A stretch of 46,272 bases of DNA, from positions 1 to 46,272 of the forward strand of contig CAZZKG010000028.1 in NCBI GenBank assembly GCA_964654825.1. The letters run 5' to 3'. Each line of letters begins with the position of its first letter. Positions within the stretch are counted from its first letter, which is position 1. This stretch comes from CAZZKG01 sp964654825 (GTDB taxonomy: Bacteria > Gemmatimonadota > CAZMKB01). Below the pieces are notes generated by a model. The model was not told the origin of the DNA, did not search any database, and worked only from the letters and a program-made list of their open reading frames with translations. The position numbers and the translations under genes are program-made. Below, piece by piece: positions 32,315-42,049 of the stretch.

Positions 32315-34900
32315 ATGAGATTACGTATTGTCTGCGTGATTATGATCGTCTTCATCTTCTTCTGTGCTATAGTTACCGGTGAAGGGAAGGAGGTTGAATA
32401 CCGGACTTCCATTCTGTCCAATGGAATGAGGGTTATCATGAAGGAGAATCATGACAATCCTCTGGTCGCTTCCCTGGTATACGTTCACGCCGGATCAGCG
32501 TTCGAGAAAAAGTGGAACAACGGGGTTTCCCATCTCCTCGAGCACCTCCTGTTCGATGGGACGAGAGAGAGGTCGAGAGAGGATATCAACGAAGGAGTGA
32601 AAGATCTCGGTGGTTATATCAATGCCTTCACAAGAGAACTCTACACGTCCTTCATCGTGCTTGTGCCCGCTGAGAATATCGGGGAAGGCCTCATGTTACA
32701 GAGGGACATGCTGTTCCATTCCATTATTCCCGATGAAGAGCTTACGAAGGAGCGCAAGGTGGTGATCGAAGAGATCAGGAAAGACGAGTCCACCGCATAC
32801 TACATTGCCGAGCGGTTCCACCGCGACAGGCTCTATGCGGGGAACCCTTATGCCTTGCCGGTCATAGGGTATCCCAACGTGATATCCACCGTGACCCGGG
32901 ATGAAATCCTTGACTACTACAGCAGCTACTATGTCCCGAACAACATGACAATACTCTTGATGGGTGATTTCGATCAGGATCGGATGCTCGAACTCATCCA
33001 ATCGACTTTTGGAGATGTTCCGTACAAACCGCTCCCACCTCGTGTTTCGCTCGAGATGAATCCACCAGATGAAAGTTACATGGCAACCAAGGAAGGGGAC
33101 ACGAGAATCTCATATATGACCGTTTCCTTCATCTGCCCTGATCCTCATCACAAGGATTACAATGCGCTCGACCTCCTTAGCCGGTATCTTTCAGAAGGTG
33201 AAGATTCGCCGCTCCAGAGGTCTCTGGTGAGGGGAAATGTGCCCGTCGCAATGTCCGCGTCCTCGGGAATGACCATGAGGGACGGATTCTCCGTTTTCGA
33301 TTTCAACATTCTTTTCAGTGGAAACGACCCCGAGAAAATTATCGACAAACTTCGTGGCATGATCAAACAGGTTTCACACATCAAACCCGACAGGGAGCGG
33401 CTAGAGGAGTTGAAGACGGGTCTGCTGGTCAGCGAGGTCATCACACAGGAGAAATTTCATTATTTCGGGATTATGATGGCTGATGAGATCGCAGTGGGAG
33501 GTATCGATAATCTCCTGAACAGGCGGAAAATGATCCAGGATGTGTCTCCGGCGGATGTCGCTGCAGTTGCTTCACGTTATCTCGATGGTGCGGGTTTTTA
33601 CGCTACAGCATACGTTCCCGGCGGGAAAGACCTTGATGAACAGGAGGATCGAAACCGGAAGGAGACAGTGAGGAAAGTCCTTCCGAATGGTCTTGTGCTC
33701 CTGATAGAGAGCAGCGACGGGTCCGATGTGTTCGCCATGAACGTATTCGCGAGAGGGAGATCACACTACGAGCCATCCGACAGGCAGGGGAGCTCGGAAA
33801 TACTTTCAAGGTTGTTCCTGAGAGGGACGGACTCACGAAACTTCGAGACGCTCGCTCAGGATCTCAGGTCGATCGGGGCGCAAGTAACCGTAGTCGACAA
33901 TCCCATGATACCCTATGACGATCGTTACACGACACCGGCATATTCATTCCTGAGATTTCAAACCCTGGGGAAGTATCATGAGGAGGCGATAGAGCTTATC
34001 TCGGATATGCTCCGGAATCCATCTCTCGATGATTCAGAAATCGAGCTGGTGCGGGAAGAGGTGAAGGGGCTTATCCAGAGAGACGGGAAGAGCAGCTATA
34101 AGGAGGGGAGGGCTCTGCTGATGGAAACCATGTTCGAAAACCATCCTTTCGAACACAGAATTGTCGGACAAATTGACCATGTCTCCAGGATAACGAGAAT
34201 GGATCTCTCCTCTTTCCATGAGAAGTTGTATTCTCCCGGGAATCTCATCGTTTCAGTAGTAACAAGTCTCCCGATCGATGTAACCGAAAAAAAACTGGGA
34301 GAAGCCCTCGGTGGATCCTGGGGGTCGGGCGAGACCTTCGGAGAGTACCCGGCACCGTCACCGGTCGACGAGATCAAGGAAGTGATGGTGGATATGAAGT
34401 CCAACCAGGCTTATCTCTACTTCGGCTTCCCTCTGCCGGGTGCTCGTGATCCCCGTGCACCAGATATCATAATAATGAACTCTATTCTTTCTGCACGGTT
34501 GGGACTCTCGCTGAGAGAACAAGAAGGGCTTGCTTATTCGGTCGGATCATCCGTCCGCTTCGACCGGAATTTCGGGTATCTCGTAATTTCCATGGGAACC
34601 GCCGGCGAGTCAGTTGAACCGGCGAAGGAAGGGATACTGGCCCAGATCGCCGATCTCTCCCGGGATGGAATAACGGAGAAGGAACTCAGCCGAGCAGTGA
34701 GTGATTACAGAGGTGATCTCCTGCGAAAAAGGATGTCCAGGTTGAACAAAGCGTATTATATGGCTCTGAATGAATACCTCGGGTGGGTGGGTGAAGACAG
34801 CATTTACAACAGTATGCAGGAACTGACTGTTCAAGATGTCGATAGCGCGGCCAGAGATTATCTTTCGAATAATCCGTATGTTCTGGTTGTTGTAAAATAA
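32315..34900 (+). CDS. M16-family zinc peptidase (pitrilysin-like), exported
   Basis: The 861-residue protein has an N-terminal signal (IVCVIMIVFIFFCAIVTG). The first M16 domain carries the inverted zinc motif H73-L-L-E76-H77 in SHLLEHLLFDGT and the distal acidic helix ELTKERKVVIEEI. The second half (from about residue 445, VRKVLPNGLVLLIES) is the usual inactive M16C-like partner with RLGLSLREQEGLAYSVGSS. The two-domain architecture matches periplasmic or outer-membrane-associated M16B peptidases that degrade peptides. AGGGGA precedes the ATG. No sorting tail is present, so it likely stays in the periplasm. Confidence 0.93.
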   Translation: MRLRIVCVIMIVFIFFCAIVTGEGKEVEYRTSILSNGMRVIMKENHDNPLVASLVYVHAGSAFEKKWNNGVSHLLEHLLFDGTRERSREDINEGVKDLGGYINAFTRELYTSFIVLVPAENIGEGLMLQRDMLFHSIIPDEELTKERKVVIEEIRKDESTAYYIAERFHRDRLYAGNPYALPVIGYPNVISTVTRDEILDYYSSYYVPNNMTILLMGDFDQDRMLELIQSTFGDVPYKPLPPRVSLEMNPPDESYMATKEGDTRISYMTVSFICPDPHHKDYNALDLLSRYLSEGEDSPLQRSLVRGNVPVAMSASSGMTMRDGFSVFDFNILFSGNDPEKIIDKLRGMIKQVSHIKPDRERLEELKTGLLVSEVITQEKFHYFGIMMADEIAVGGIDNLLNRRKMIQDVSPADVAAVASRYLDGAGFYATAYVPGGKDLDEQEDRNRKETVRKVLPNGLVLLIESSDGSDVFAMNVFARGRSHYEPSDRQGSSEILSRLFLRGTDSRNFETLAQDLRSIGAQVTVVDNPMIPYDDRYTTPAYSFLRFQTLGKYHEEAIELISDMLRNPSLDDSEIELVREEVKGLIQRDGKSSYKEGRALLMETMFENHPFEHRIVGQIDHVSRITRMDLSSFHEKLYSPGNLIVSVVTSLPIDVTEKKLGEALGGSWGSGETFGEYPAPSPVDEIKEVMVDMKSNQAYLYFGFPLPGARDPRAPDIIIMNSILSARLGLSLREQEGLAYSVGSSVRFDRNFGYLVISMGTAGESVEPAKEGILAQIADLSRDGITEKELSRAVSDYRGDLLRKRMSRLNKAYYMALNEYLGWVGEDSIYNSMQELTVQDVDSAARDYLSNNPYVLVVVK

Positions 34901-34999
34901 TCATCCCGGGGGGGGAAGCCCGGACTTGATCTGTCCACGCGTGAGGACCGGATCAGAAGGCCCGGGGTGCTGTACTTCCGGAGAAGGCAGGTGATCGTT

Positions 35000-37900
35000 A
35001 TGACTAGGATTCGTTCGATCCTGATTTTTATGATTTTCACCCTCGTGACCGTTTCTGCTACCAGACCTGCAGTTTCAGGTTTGATTCAGACAACGCCGAG
35101 TAGAGCGCCCCGTGATCCCATTATCTGTAATTATCTGGCGATCGATGCAAAGACAAGACCCGACCAGAGATTCAAGGTCTGGGTCTTTTTCACCGACAAG
35201 GGAACCACTGACAATGCCGAGATAGATCTTCTCATCCAAAATGGGATCAAGAGGATCTTACCGAAAACCCTGGAGAGGCGGGAGAAGACTACCGGTGAGC
35301 GTCCGTATTCAGGTCTGTTCGACATCGACGTGTCGGCTGAATACGTGGACGCGGTTCTCGCGAAGGGAGCAACACACAGAACCACATCACGATGGCTCAA
35401 TGCCGTGAGTGTCGAAGCGAGCGCTCGTGAGATTATCAGGATCTCCGAGCTCCCGTTTATCTACTCAATCCGGCCGGTCGCCGGATTCGTGCGGGAAGAA
35501 TTTCCTCCGAAGCTGTCCTTGCGCCAGAGAGAGACTTCGCCTCTTTCGGAGAGTTTCGGGATCGACTACGGGAACTCATTTCTTCAATCGATGCTGATCA
35601 CGGTCCCTCCTCTCCATGAGCTGGGTTACACCGGCGACGGTGTTCTCGTCGGTGTCCTGGACACCGGTTTCAGGAAAGATCACATGGCCATAACCGGCCT
35701 TGACATTATCGCCGAGCACGATTTCGTATTTGATGATGATGATACCCAGTATGATCCTTCTGATCCGGACGACTACTCCGACTTTCATGGAACGGGTGTT
35801 CTTTCGATTCTGGCCGGAAACGCAGCGGGAGAACTCGTCGGGCCGGCGTTCGGCGCATCCTTCCTGCTGGGGAAAACAGAGGACATCCGGAGCGAGACAC
35901 CGATCGAAGAGGACTACTGGGTCGAAGGCATTGAGTGGATGGAACTCTCGGCGGTAGACATCGTCTCCAGTTCCCTGGGGTATACCCGGTTCGATGACGA
36001 TTCAGGATACGAATTCAGCGATCTCGACGGCAACACAGCGGTAACGACGATTGCAGCAGATTTTGCTGCGAACCTGGGTGTGTTCGTCGTAAATGCGGCC
36101 GGTAACGACAGAAACGGCGAATGGGGTCACATCATCACACCCGCCGATGGTGACAGTGTCGCAGCTGTCGGGGCTGTAGACGGAAACCGGGTACTCGCTT
36201 CGTTCAGTTCACCCGGACCGACATTCGATGGCAGAACAAAGCCGGATGTCTGTGCGATGGGGTCGGGTAACTATTTTGCTCTCAACATCGACACTCTTTC
36301 TTATGCAAACGGCAGCGGCACATCCTTCGCCACACCGATGGTGGCGGGGGCATCAGCGCTCCTCCTCGAGGCCCATCCCGAGTGGACGGCTATGGATGTA
36401 CTGAGCAATCTGCGGGCGACCGCATCACAGAGTAGTACGCCGGACAACGATCTCGGCTGGGGGATCATCAACACGCTCAGAGCAGCCGATCTCGATGTCC
36501 CCTTCGTGCTGTTAGTGAGTACAGCGGTTGATGACGATTCGATCGGTGAGAGTCTCGGGAACGGAAACGGGTTTCCCGAGGCCGGTGAAACCATCGAGCT
36601 TGCCGTGTTCGTGAGTAATATCGGGGACACAAGCACGTCGGGGGTTGAAGCTGTTCTCCGGACGGAAGATCAATATGTCAGCCTCCTGGATTCGACCGAA
36701 ACATTTACCGATCTGGCTCCCGATGACAGCACGTTTTCCGATGACGATTTTGATTTCGTACTCGGCGATTCGCTGCCTCTTGCGCACAGCGTCCTGTTCA
36801 CTCTCCTCATCACTGATGATGAGTTGCGGGAGTGGCAATACACATTCACGCTCAGCACGGGACAGCTGTTTCTGGTCAGCGGGGACGTTCTCTCCACGGA
36901 CATGATCCCCCTCCCCAATTCGACGCTTCTGGTTTTCGGCCCTCTCGACAGCCTGGGACAGTTCGAGACGATCACTGTCGATACAACCGATGATTCAGGT
37001 CACTTCGGGCATTACCAGCTGCCCGGCAGGTATTCCTATCAGGCGCTTCAGGAGGGCTACCTCCTCAGCCACGGCTATCGCGTGGACTTGCCGCCTGATA
37101 CGTCGTTGTCCATCATCCTGGTTTCCCCGCAACTGTCTCTGGATACCGATGCCGACACTCTTATCATACCACTGGATGTTGACCTGAAAGGATCGAGTAC
37201 GTTCACGGTGACCAACACCGGTACGGGTGCGCTGTTCTTCTCACTGCAGGAAGTGAATCCCCTCAGGGCTGAGGTTTCACATTCAGCAATAAAGAGGAAA
37301 GATGATGCGGCAGCACTACTCAAACAGATGCTGGAGCAATCGGGATTCAGGGATATTTTAAAGGGGGGATCTATCAGCCCTTCAAGTTCGGGACAGGTGC
37401 CTGTAACAGCAGCCGATCCTGTCGACTCGCTCTGGAATATCATCTACCCTGACAACCAGCAGCGAACGGACATGGATATCTGGGCGCTCTCCTCCCAGAT
37501 TGATCGTGAAACGGGGATGCTCTATCTCAGGCTCGCGGGGTATGAGCCCTGGGGTGAAGTGCCGGGTGTGTGGTGGGCTGTGTTCGTACTCGATACCGAT
37601 TCTGATCCATCCACCGGTGATCCGGTATTCGGCACGGAGTACATGCTCCTGAGAATTCCTGAAATCGGTTCATATGCATATTACTGGGATGAAGGCACCC
37701 AGGATTATGAAATTCTCGGCCCGCTGCCGTACGAGGCCATTGGAGACAGCACGTTCGATATCGGGGTGAGCATCGACATGATCGATGATTTCACCGGACC
37801 GGATCCCGAACTCATGGATATTGCTGCGGGGTTTCTCTGGCCGGAGGATCCCGACACGGCGAGATTGGGCGATGTCGTCCCCGCCGACGGTGCCGCCGGT

Positions 37901-38434
37901 ATCATTTCACTCTCTCTCCACGATGATGAGTGGCTTGTGGTAGAACCGGCCTGGAAGTTCCTCATGCCGGGTGAATCGGCTGAAGTTTCAGTCCATGTTG
38001 ACATGCAGCTCCCGTTACCTGACACCGTGGTCAGCTCGATCCTCTTCAATTTTAATGAACCCCGGTCTGAACCGTTTTTACTCTGGATCACTCCACTCTT
38101 CCCGGAGGATATCGGGGAAGAATTCGAAAAAGGAGCGGTTCCCATCGCTTATTCCCTCTCGCAGAACTATCCTAATCCCTTCAACCCGGTTACGAGAATC
38201 CAGTATGATGTTCCAAACAGTATTTCCGGGGAGATGAAGGTCCTTATCAGGATTTACGATATGCGCGGAAGGCTCATAAGGACTCTCCTCGACGAGGAAA
38301 AGGAACCGGGGTCCTACTCGGTGGTCTGGGATGGGAAGGATGAGAGAGGAGAACCTGTTTCATCGGGAGTCTATCTGTATCGGATGGAATCGGGGCGATT
38401 CAGCAGCCTTAAAAAGATGATAATGATAAAATGA
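35000..38434 (+). CDS. Subtilisin-like serine peptidase (S8), large, with C-terminal sorting domain
   Basis: The 1144-residue exported protease starts at ATG 35000, which begins the signal peptide (MTRIRSILIFMIFTLVTVSA); a GTG at 34967 would add 11 residues. The triad is Asp in VLDTGF (about 221), His in FHGTGVLSILAG (about 263) and Ser in GTSFATPMVAGAS (about 442). Long beta-rich linker domains follow, including a CARDB-like stretch (GFPEAGETIELAVFVSNIGDT). The sorting tail starts near residue 1055: QNYPNPFNPVTRI ... YDMRGRLIR ... SGVYLYRMES ... KMIMIK. It overlaps the next gene by four bases (ATGA). It is a second, divergent subtilase, not a duplicate of the one at 15752. Confidence 0.93.
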   Translation: MTRIRSILIFMIFTLVTVSATRPAVSGLIQTTPSRAPRDPIICNYLAIDAKTRPDQRFKVWVFFTDKGTTDNAEIDLLIQNGIKRILPKTLERREKTTGERPYSGLFDIDVSAEYVDAVLAKGATHRTTSRWLNAVSVEASAREIIRISELPFIYSIRPVAGFVREEFPPKLSLRQRETSPLSESFGIDYGNSFLQSMLITVPPLHELGYTGDGVLVGVLDTGFRKDHMAITGLDIIAEHDFVFDDDDTQYDPSDPDDYSDFHGTGVLSILAGNAAGELVGPAFGASFLLGKTEDIRSETPIEEDYWVEGIEWMELSAVDIVSSSLGYTRFDDDSGYEFSDLDGNTAVTTIAADFAANLGVFVVNAAGNDRNGEWGHIITPADGDSVAAVGAVDGNRVLASFSSPGPTFDGRTKPDVCAMGSGNYFALNIDTLSYANGSGTSFATPMVAGASALLLEAHPEWTAMDVLSNLRATASQSSTPDNDLGWGIINTLRAADLDVPFVLLVSTAVDDDSIGESLGNGNGFPEAGETIELAVFVSNIGDTSTSGVEAVLRTEDQYVSLLDSTETFTDLAPDDSTFSDDDFDFVLGDSLPLAHSVLFTLLITDDELREWQYTFTLSTGQLFLVSGDVLSTDMIPLPNSTLLVFGPLDSLGQFETITVDTTDDSGHFGHYQLPGRYSYQALQEGYLLSHGYRVDLPPDTSLSIILVSPQLSLDTDADTLIIPLDVDLKGSSTFTVTNTGTGALFFSLQEVNPLRAEVSHSAIKRKDDAAALLKQMLEQSGFRDILKGGSISPSSSGQVPVTAADPVDSLWNIIYPDNQQRTDMDIWALSSQIDRETGMLYLRLAGYEPWGEVPGVWWAVFVLDTDSDPSTGDPVFGTEYMLLRIPEIGSYAYYWDEGTQDYEILGPLPYEAIGDSTFDIGVSIDMIDDFTGPDPELMDIAAGFLWPEDPDTARLGDVVPADGAAGIISLSLHDDEWLVVEPAWKFLMPGESAEVSVHVDMQLPLPDTVVSSILFNFNEPRSEPFLLWITPLFPEDIGEEFEKGAVPIAYSLSQNYPNPFNPVTRIQYDVPNSISGEMKVLIRIYDMRGRLIRTLLDEEKEPGSYSVVWDGKDERGEPVSSGVYLYRMESGRFSSLKKMIMIK

Positions 38435-39483
38435 AAGAGCAAAGACTGCCCTTCAGCTTGAACCTGTACTTTCTGCTTCTTGTGCTCATAATCATAACAT
38501 ACCTGTTCGTCAAAGTGATATGGCCTTTCTTTTTCACCATTCTCCTGGGTGCGATCATAACAGGTCTCTTCTACCCTCTCTACCGCTTTTTGAACCGGGT
38601 CACCCGCGGGAGGGAGTCACTCTCCTCTCTGCTCTCATGTCTTGCGATACTCCTGCTTATCATACTGCCCCTCTCCGGGATTCTCGCAGTTGTTACCGGA
38701 CAGGCCCTCGATTTTTATGACAAAGTCGATGGTTACATGAAAAGCGGATCTTTCGACATGAACCGGATTACCGAGTGGCCTCATCTCGAGGAGTACCTGG
38801 GACGATTCGACATCGATCGGTCAGAGCTAATCGGAAAGCTTGGCGATTCAGCGAAAGCTGTCAGCACTTTTTTCGTGAAGAGCATCCAGCGCGTTACTCA
38901 GGGAGCTTTTAATGTGGTCGCAATGTTGTTCGTGATGCTCTTTTCCATGTACTACTTCTTCAAAGACGGGCCCGCATTCCTCGAGCAGTTCAAGCGTATG
39001 AGTCCGCTCGACGATACATATGAAGATAAGCTCATCGACAAATTCGCCTCGATTACGAGAGCCACAATAAAGGGCACTCTCGTCATTGCAGTCATCCAGG
39101 GGAGCATCGGGGGTATCGCTTTCTGGATTTTCGGTGTCCCTTCTCCGCTGTTCTGGGGCCTTATCATGGTGATCCTTTCCATCATCCCCGTGGTCGGCAG
39201 CGGAATTATCTGGGCTCCGGCAGCTGTTATCGGACTGGTGCAGGGAAACTGGGTGCAGGGGACAGGCTTGCTTGCGGTAGGTGTCGGTATCATCAGCACC
39301 ATCGACAATCTGTTGAGACCCCGGCTCGTCGGCAAGGACACGCAGATGCACCCCCTGCTCATCTTTTTCGGTACCCTCGGGGGTATCAGCGTTTTCGGCA
39401 TCATAGGTTTTATCATCGGCCCCATCATTGCCGCACTCTTTGTCACCATCTGGAATATCTACGCAGCCGAGTTCGAAGTATAG
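38431..39483 (+). CDS. AI-2E transporter (PerM/YdiK) family membrane protein
   Basis: The 350-residue integral membrane protein has the family's arrangement. Two N-terminal helices (YFLLLVLIIITYLFVKVIWPFFF) are followed by a helix pair around residues 65-90 and a soluble segment at about residues 95-150. The C-terminal helices carry the conserved GVPSPLFWGLIMVILSIIPVVGSGIIWAPAA and IDNLLRPRLVGK motifs. Members have been linked to autoinducer-2 export or Na+/H+ exchange, but most are uncharacterised. The start overlaps the subtilase stop, so the two are co-translated. The element at 39499 lies 16 bp after its stop. Confidence 0.9.
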   Translation: MKEQRLPFSLNLYFLLLVLIIITYLFVKVIWPFFFTILLGAIITGLFYPLYRFLNRVTRGRESLSSLLSCLAILLLIILPLSGILAVVTGQALDFYDKVDGYMKSGSFDMNRITEWPHLEEYLGRFDIDRSELIGKLGDSAKAVSTFFVKSIQRVTQGAFNVVAMLFVMLFSMYYFFKDGPAFLEQFKRMSPLDDTYEDKLIDKFASITRATIKGTLVIAVIQGSIGGIAFWIFGVPSPLFWGLIMVILSIIPVVGSGIIWAPAAVIGLVQGNWVQGTGLLAVGVGIISTIDNLLRPRLVGKDTQMHPLLIFFGTLGGISVFGIIGFIIGPIIAALFVTIWNIYAAEFEV

Positions 39484-39498
39484 TGTCCATAAAAATAG

Positions 39499-39666
39499 AA
39501 AAATAGGGACAGTCACCATTTATTTAACAAAACAACAGGAGTTTAAGCCTTGTGTGTGTTTTAATCGGTCAACTTATTTAATAGTAACAGATTAGCATTT
39601 GGCAGATTGTAAGACCCTACTCTTGGTAATTGTATAACCCAATAAATGGTGACTGTCCCTATTTTT
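39499..39666. mobile_element. MITE-like element with perfect 26-bp terminal inverted repeats
   Basis: Positions 39499-39524 and 39641-39666 are exact reverse complements (AAAAATAGGGACAGTCACC... on each strand). They enclose 116 bp of AT-rich sequence with no coding potential. The arm matches the palindrome at 11-48 over all 18 bp of that arm. It lies between the convergent AI-2E and malic enzyme genes. In either direction the stem ends in CCCTATTTTT, so the transcript could fold and end here, acting as a bidirectional terminator. No transposase is encoded; mobilisation in trans by a Y1/REP-type transposase is an inference. Confidence 0.8.
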
Positions 39667-39714
39667 ACACGGAGAACGGGTCTTCGAATAGTAACCGATG
39701 GTTCACAGCCCGAT

Positions 39715-41967
39715 CTAACTATTCTGCGCATCTACGACTGCGATGGCGGTCATGTTGATGATGTCACTGACTTCGGAGCCTCTCTGGAGGACGTGAACGG
39801 ACTTTCTCATCCCCTGGAGAATCGGGCCGATGGTCTCCGCGCCACCCAGCCGCATCATGAGCTTGTACGCGATATTCCCGGCATCGAGATTGGGGAATAT
39901 CAGCACATTGGCGGCCTCCTTCAGCTCATTGAACGGGTACCGGCCCTTAAGTATTTCCTCAACCACGGCAGTATCGGCCTGCATCTCACCATCGACCGGC
40001 AGGTCCGGCCTTTTCTCCCTGACTAATTCCACGGCTTTTCTGACCTTGAGAGAAGAGGGAGCCTCGGTACTTCCGAAATTCGAGAAGGAGAGCATTGCGA
40101 TATGCGGTTCGACATCGAACTCCTTCGCGGTCTCTGCTGTCTGAATCGCGATGTCGGCAAGCTGCTCGGCTGTGGGATCGATGTTGACGGTTGTATCTGC
40201 AAAGAAAAAGATCCCCTGTTTCAGAATGAGTATGTAGAGCCCGGAGACTCTCTTCGCGTCTCTGTCGATACCGATGACCTGCAGCGCCGGCCGGATCGTA
40301 TCAGGATAGTTCTGTGCTATCCCGGCTATCAGTCCATCGGCATCACCCATATACACCATCATCGATCCGAGGTAATTCCTGTTGAGAATGAGGTCTTCCG
40401 CTTCTCTCCTCGTGATACCGCGCCTGTGTCTGAGGTTATAGAGACTCGTACAGTACTCCTCGAATTTTTGGAACTTTATGGGATCGATGATCTCAATCTT
40501 GCTGATGTCACAGTGCAGATCAGCCGCCTTTTTCCTGATGATGTCTTCTCTTCCCAGGAGGATGGGATGAGCAATGCCTTCCTCCACGATTATATTGCTG
40601 GCTCTTATTATCTTCGAGTGTTCTCCCTCCGGGAAGACGATACGCTTCGGTTCCTTGATCGCTTTGTTGATCATCACCCTGACGACTTCTTTCGACTTGC
40701 CGAGAAGCATCTCTAGCTGTTCTTTGTACTCTTCGATGTCGATTTGTATTCGCGCGACGCCCGAATCCATGGCTGCTTTTGCTACGGCGGGAGCTTCCCA
40801 CAGGAGGACCCGGTGGTCGAAGGGTTTGGGTATGATGTACTCGCGACTGAAACGGAGGTCTTCGACCCCGTAAACTCTTCGTACAGCATCCGGCACATCT
40901 TCCTTGGCCAGACCGGCCAGAGCCTTCACCGCGGCGATTTTCATGTCCTCGTTGATCGATCTGGAGCGGACGTCGAGAGCCCCTCTGAAGATGAACGGAA
41001 AGCCGAGTACGTTGTTGACCTGGTTAGGGTAATCAGATCGCCCCGTCGCTATGATCACGTCGTCTCTCGCCGCTTTTGCATCTTCATAGGTGATCTCGGG
41101 ATCAGGGTTGGCCATGGCGAAGACGATAGGGTTGTCGTTCATCGACTTGACCATTTTTTGGGTCACCAGCCCTTTAATAGAAACACCGACGAAAACATCG
41201 GCACCCTTGAGTGCGTCAGCGATGGTGCGCTTGTCCGTTTCGACCGCGAATCTCGCTTTGTAGGGATTTTTGTCCTCGTCTCCTCTCCCCTTATAGATGA
41301 CCCCTTTCGAGTCACACATGATGGTGTTTTGCCGTTTGACCCCCATGGAAACGTAGAGCTCAGCACAGGCGATACCTGCTGCTCCAGCCCCGGAATACAC
41401 GACCTTCACGTCACCGATATCCTTCTCGACGATCTCGAGTGCATTGAGGAGGGCGGCCCCTGAAATAATCGCCGTCCCGTGCTGGTCATCATGAAAGACC
41501 GGGATGTCCATCTCCTCCTTGAGTCGCTGTTCTATTGTGAAGCACTCCGGAGCCTTGATGTCCTCCAGGTTGATACCCCCGAAGGTTGGCTCGAGGAGTT
41601 TCACGACACGGCATAATTCCTCCGGGTCCAGAGTATTAACCTCCAGGTCGAAGACATCGATGTCTGCGAATCTCTTGAAGAGAACCCCTTTCCCCTCCAT
41701 GACAGGTTTACCGGCGAGAGCACCAATGTTGCCGAGGCCGAGGACTGCAGTCCCGTTTGAAACGACAGCCACGAGATTGCCCTTTGCCGTGTAGTTGTAT
41801 GCTTCTTCAGGGTTCCTTTCGATCTCGCGGCAGGGTTCGGCCACGCCCGGTGTGTACGCGAGGCTCAGGTGTCTCTGGGTGGTGCAGGGCTTCGAGGCGA
41901 TGACCTCGATTTTTCCTTTTCGCCCCGAACGGTGATATTCCAACGCTTCGTCTATAGTTACCATCAT
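39715..41967 (-). CDS. maeB: NADP-dependent malic enzyme fused to phosphotransacetylase-like domain
   Basis: The 750-residue MaeB-type enzyme decarboxylates malate to pyruvate. Residues 1-150 form the malic N-domain (SLAYTPGVAEPC, EDIKAPECFTIEQRL, PVFHDDQHGTA). Residues about 165-400 form the dinucleotide fold (VVYSGAGAAGIACAELYVSMG). From about residue 430 there is a phosphate acetyltransferase-like domain (PKRIVFPEGEHSKIIRA, SNFGSTEAPSSLKVRKAVE, LIFPNLDAGNIAYKL) that usually acts in acetyl-CoA regulation rather than catalysis. GGAG lies 5 nt before the first of two adjacent ATGs. It is last in the - strand group and runs into the element at 39499. Confidence 0.95.
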   Translation of the reverse strand: MMVTIDEALEYHRSGRKGKIEVIASKPCTTQRHLSLAYTPGVAEPCREIERNPEEAYNYTAKGNLVAVVSNGTAVLGLGNIGALAGKPVMEGKGVLFKRFADIDVFDLEVNTLDPEELCRVVKLLEPTFGGINLEDIKAPECFTIEQRLKEEMDIPVFHDDQHGTAIISGAALLNALEIVEKDIGDVKVVYSGAGAAGIACAELYVSMGVKRQNTIMCDSKGVIYKGRGDEDKNPYKARFAVETDKRTIADALKGADVFVGVSIKGLVTQKMVKSMNDNPIVFAMANPDPEITYEDAKAARDDVIIATGRSDYPNQVNNVLGFPFIFRGALDVRSRSINEDMKIAAVKALAGLAKEDVPDAVRRVYGVEDLRFSREYIIPKPFDHRVLLWEAPAVAKAAMDSGVARIQIDIEEYKEQLEMLLGKSKEVVRVMINKAIKEPKRIVFPEGEHSKIIRASNIIVEEGIAHPILLGREDIIRKKAADLHCDISKIEIIDPIKFQKFEEYCTSLYNLRHRRGITRREAEDLILNRNYLGSMMVYMGDADGLIAGIAQNYPDTIRPALQVIGIDRDAKRVSGLYILILKQGIFFFADTTVNIDPTAEQLADIAIQTAETAKEFDVEPHIAMLSFSNFGSTEAPSSLKVRKAVELVREKRPDLPVDGEMQADTAVVEEILKGRYPFNELKEAANVLIFPNLDAGNIAYKLMMRLGGAETIGPILQGMRKSVHVLQRGSEVSDIINMTAIAVVDAQNS

Positions 41968-42049
41968 GCACTCTCCACATGTTCAGTCATATTGGTTCTT
42001 CATCGAAACAGATTCGATTGTCGGCAGAAAGATTCAGTAATATAACGAT

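Noticed and set aside
34901..34990. GC-rich imperfect stems between the M16 and subtilase genes
   Set aside because: Pairing is irregular and no T tract follows, so neither a terminator nor an RNA gene can be supported.
40102..41463. Several long + strand frames opposite maeB
   Set aside because: The - strand encodes an intact malic enzyme with phosphotransacetylase domain; these are shadows.
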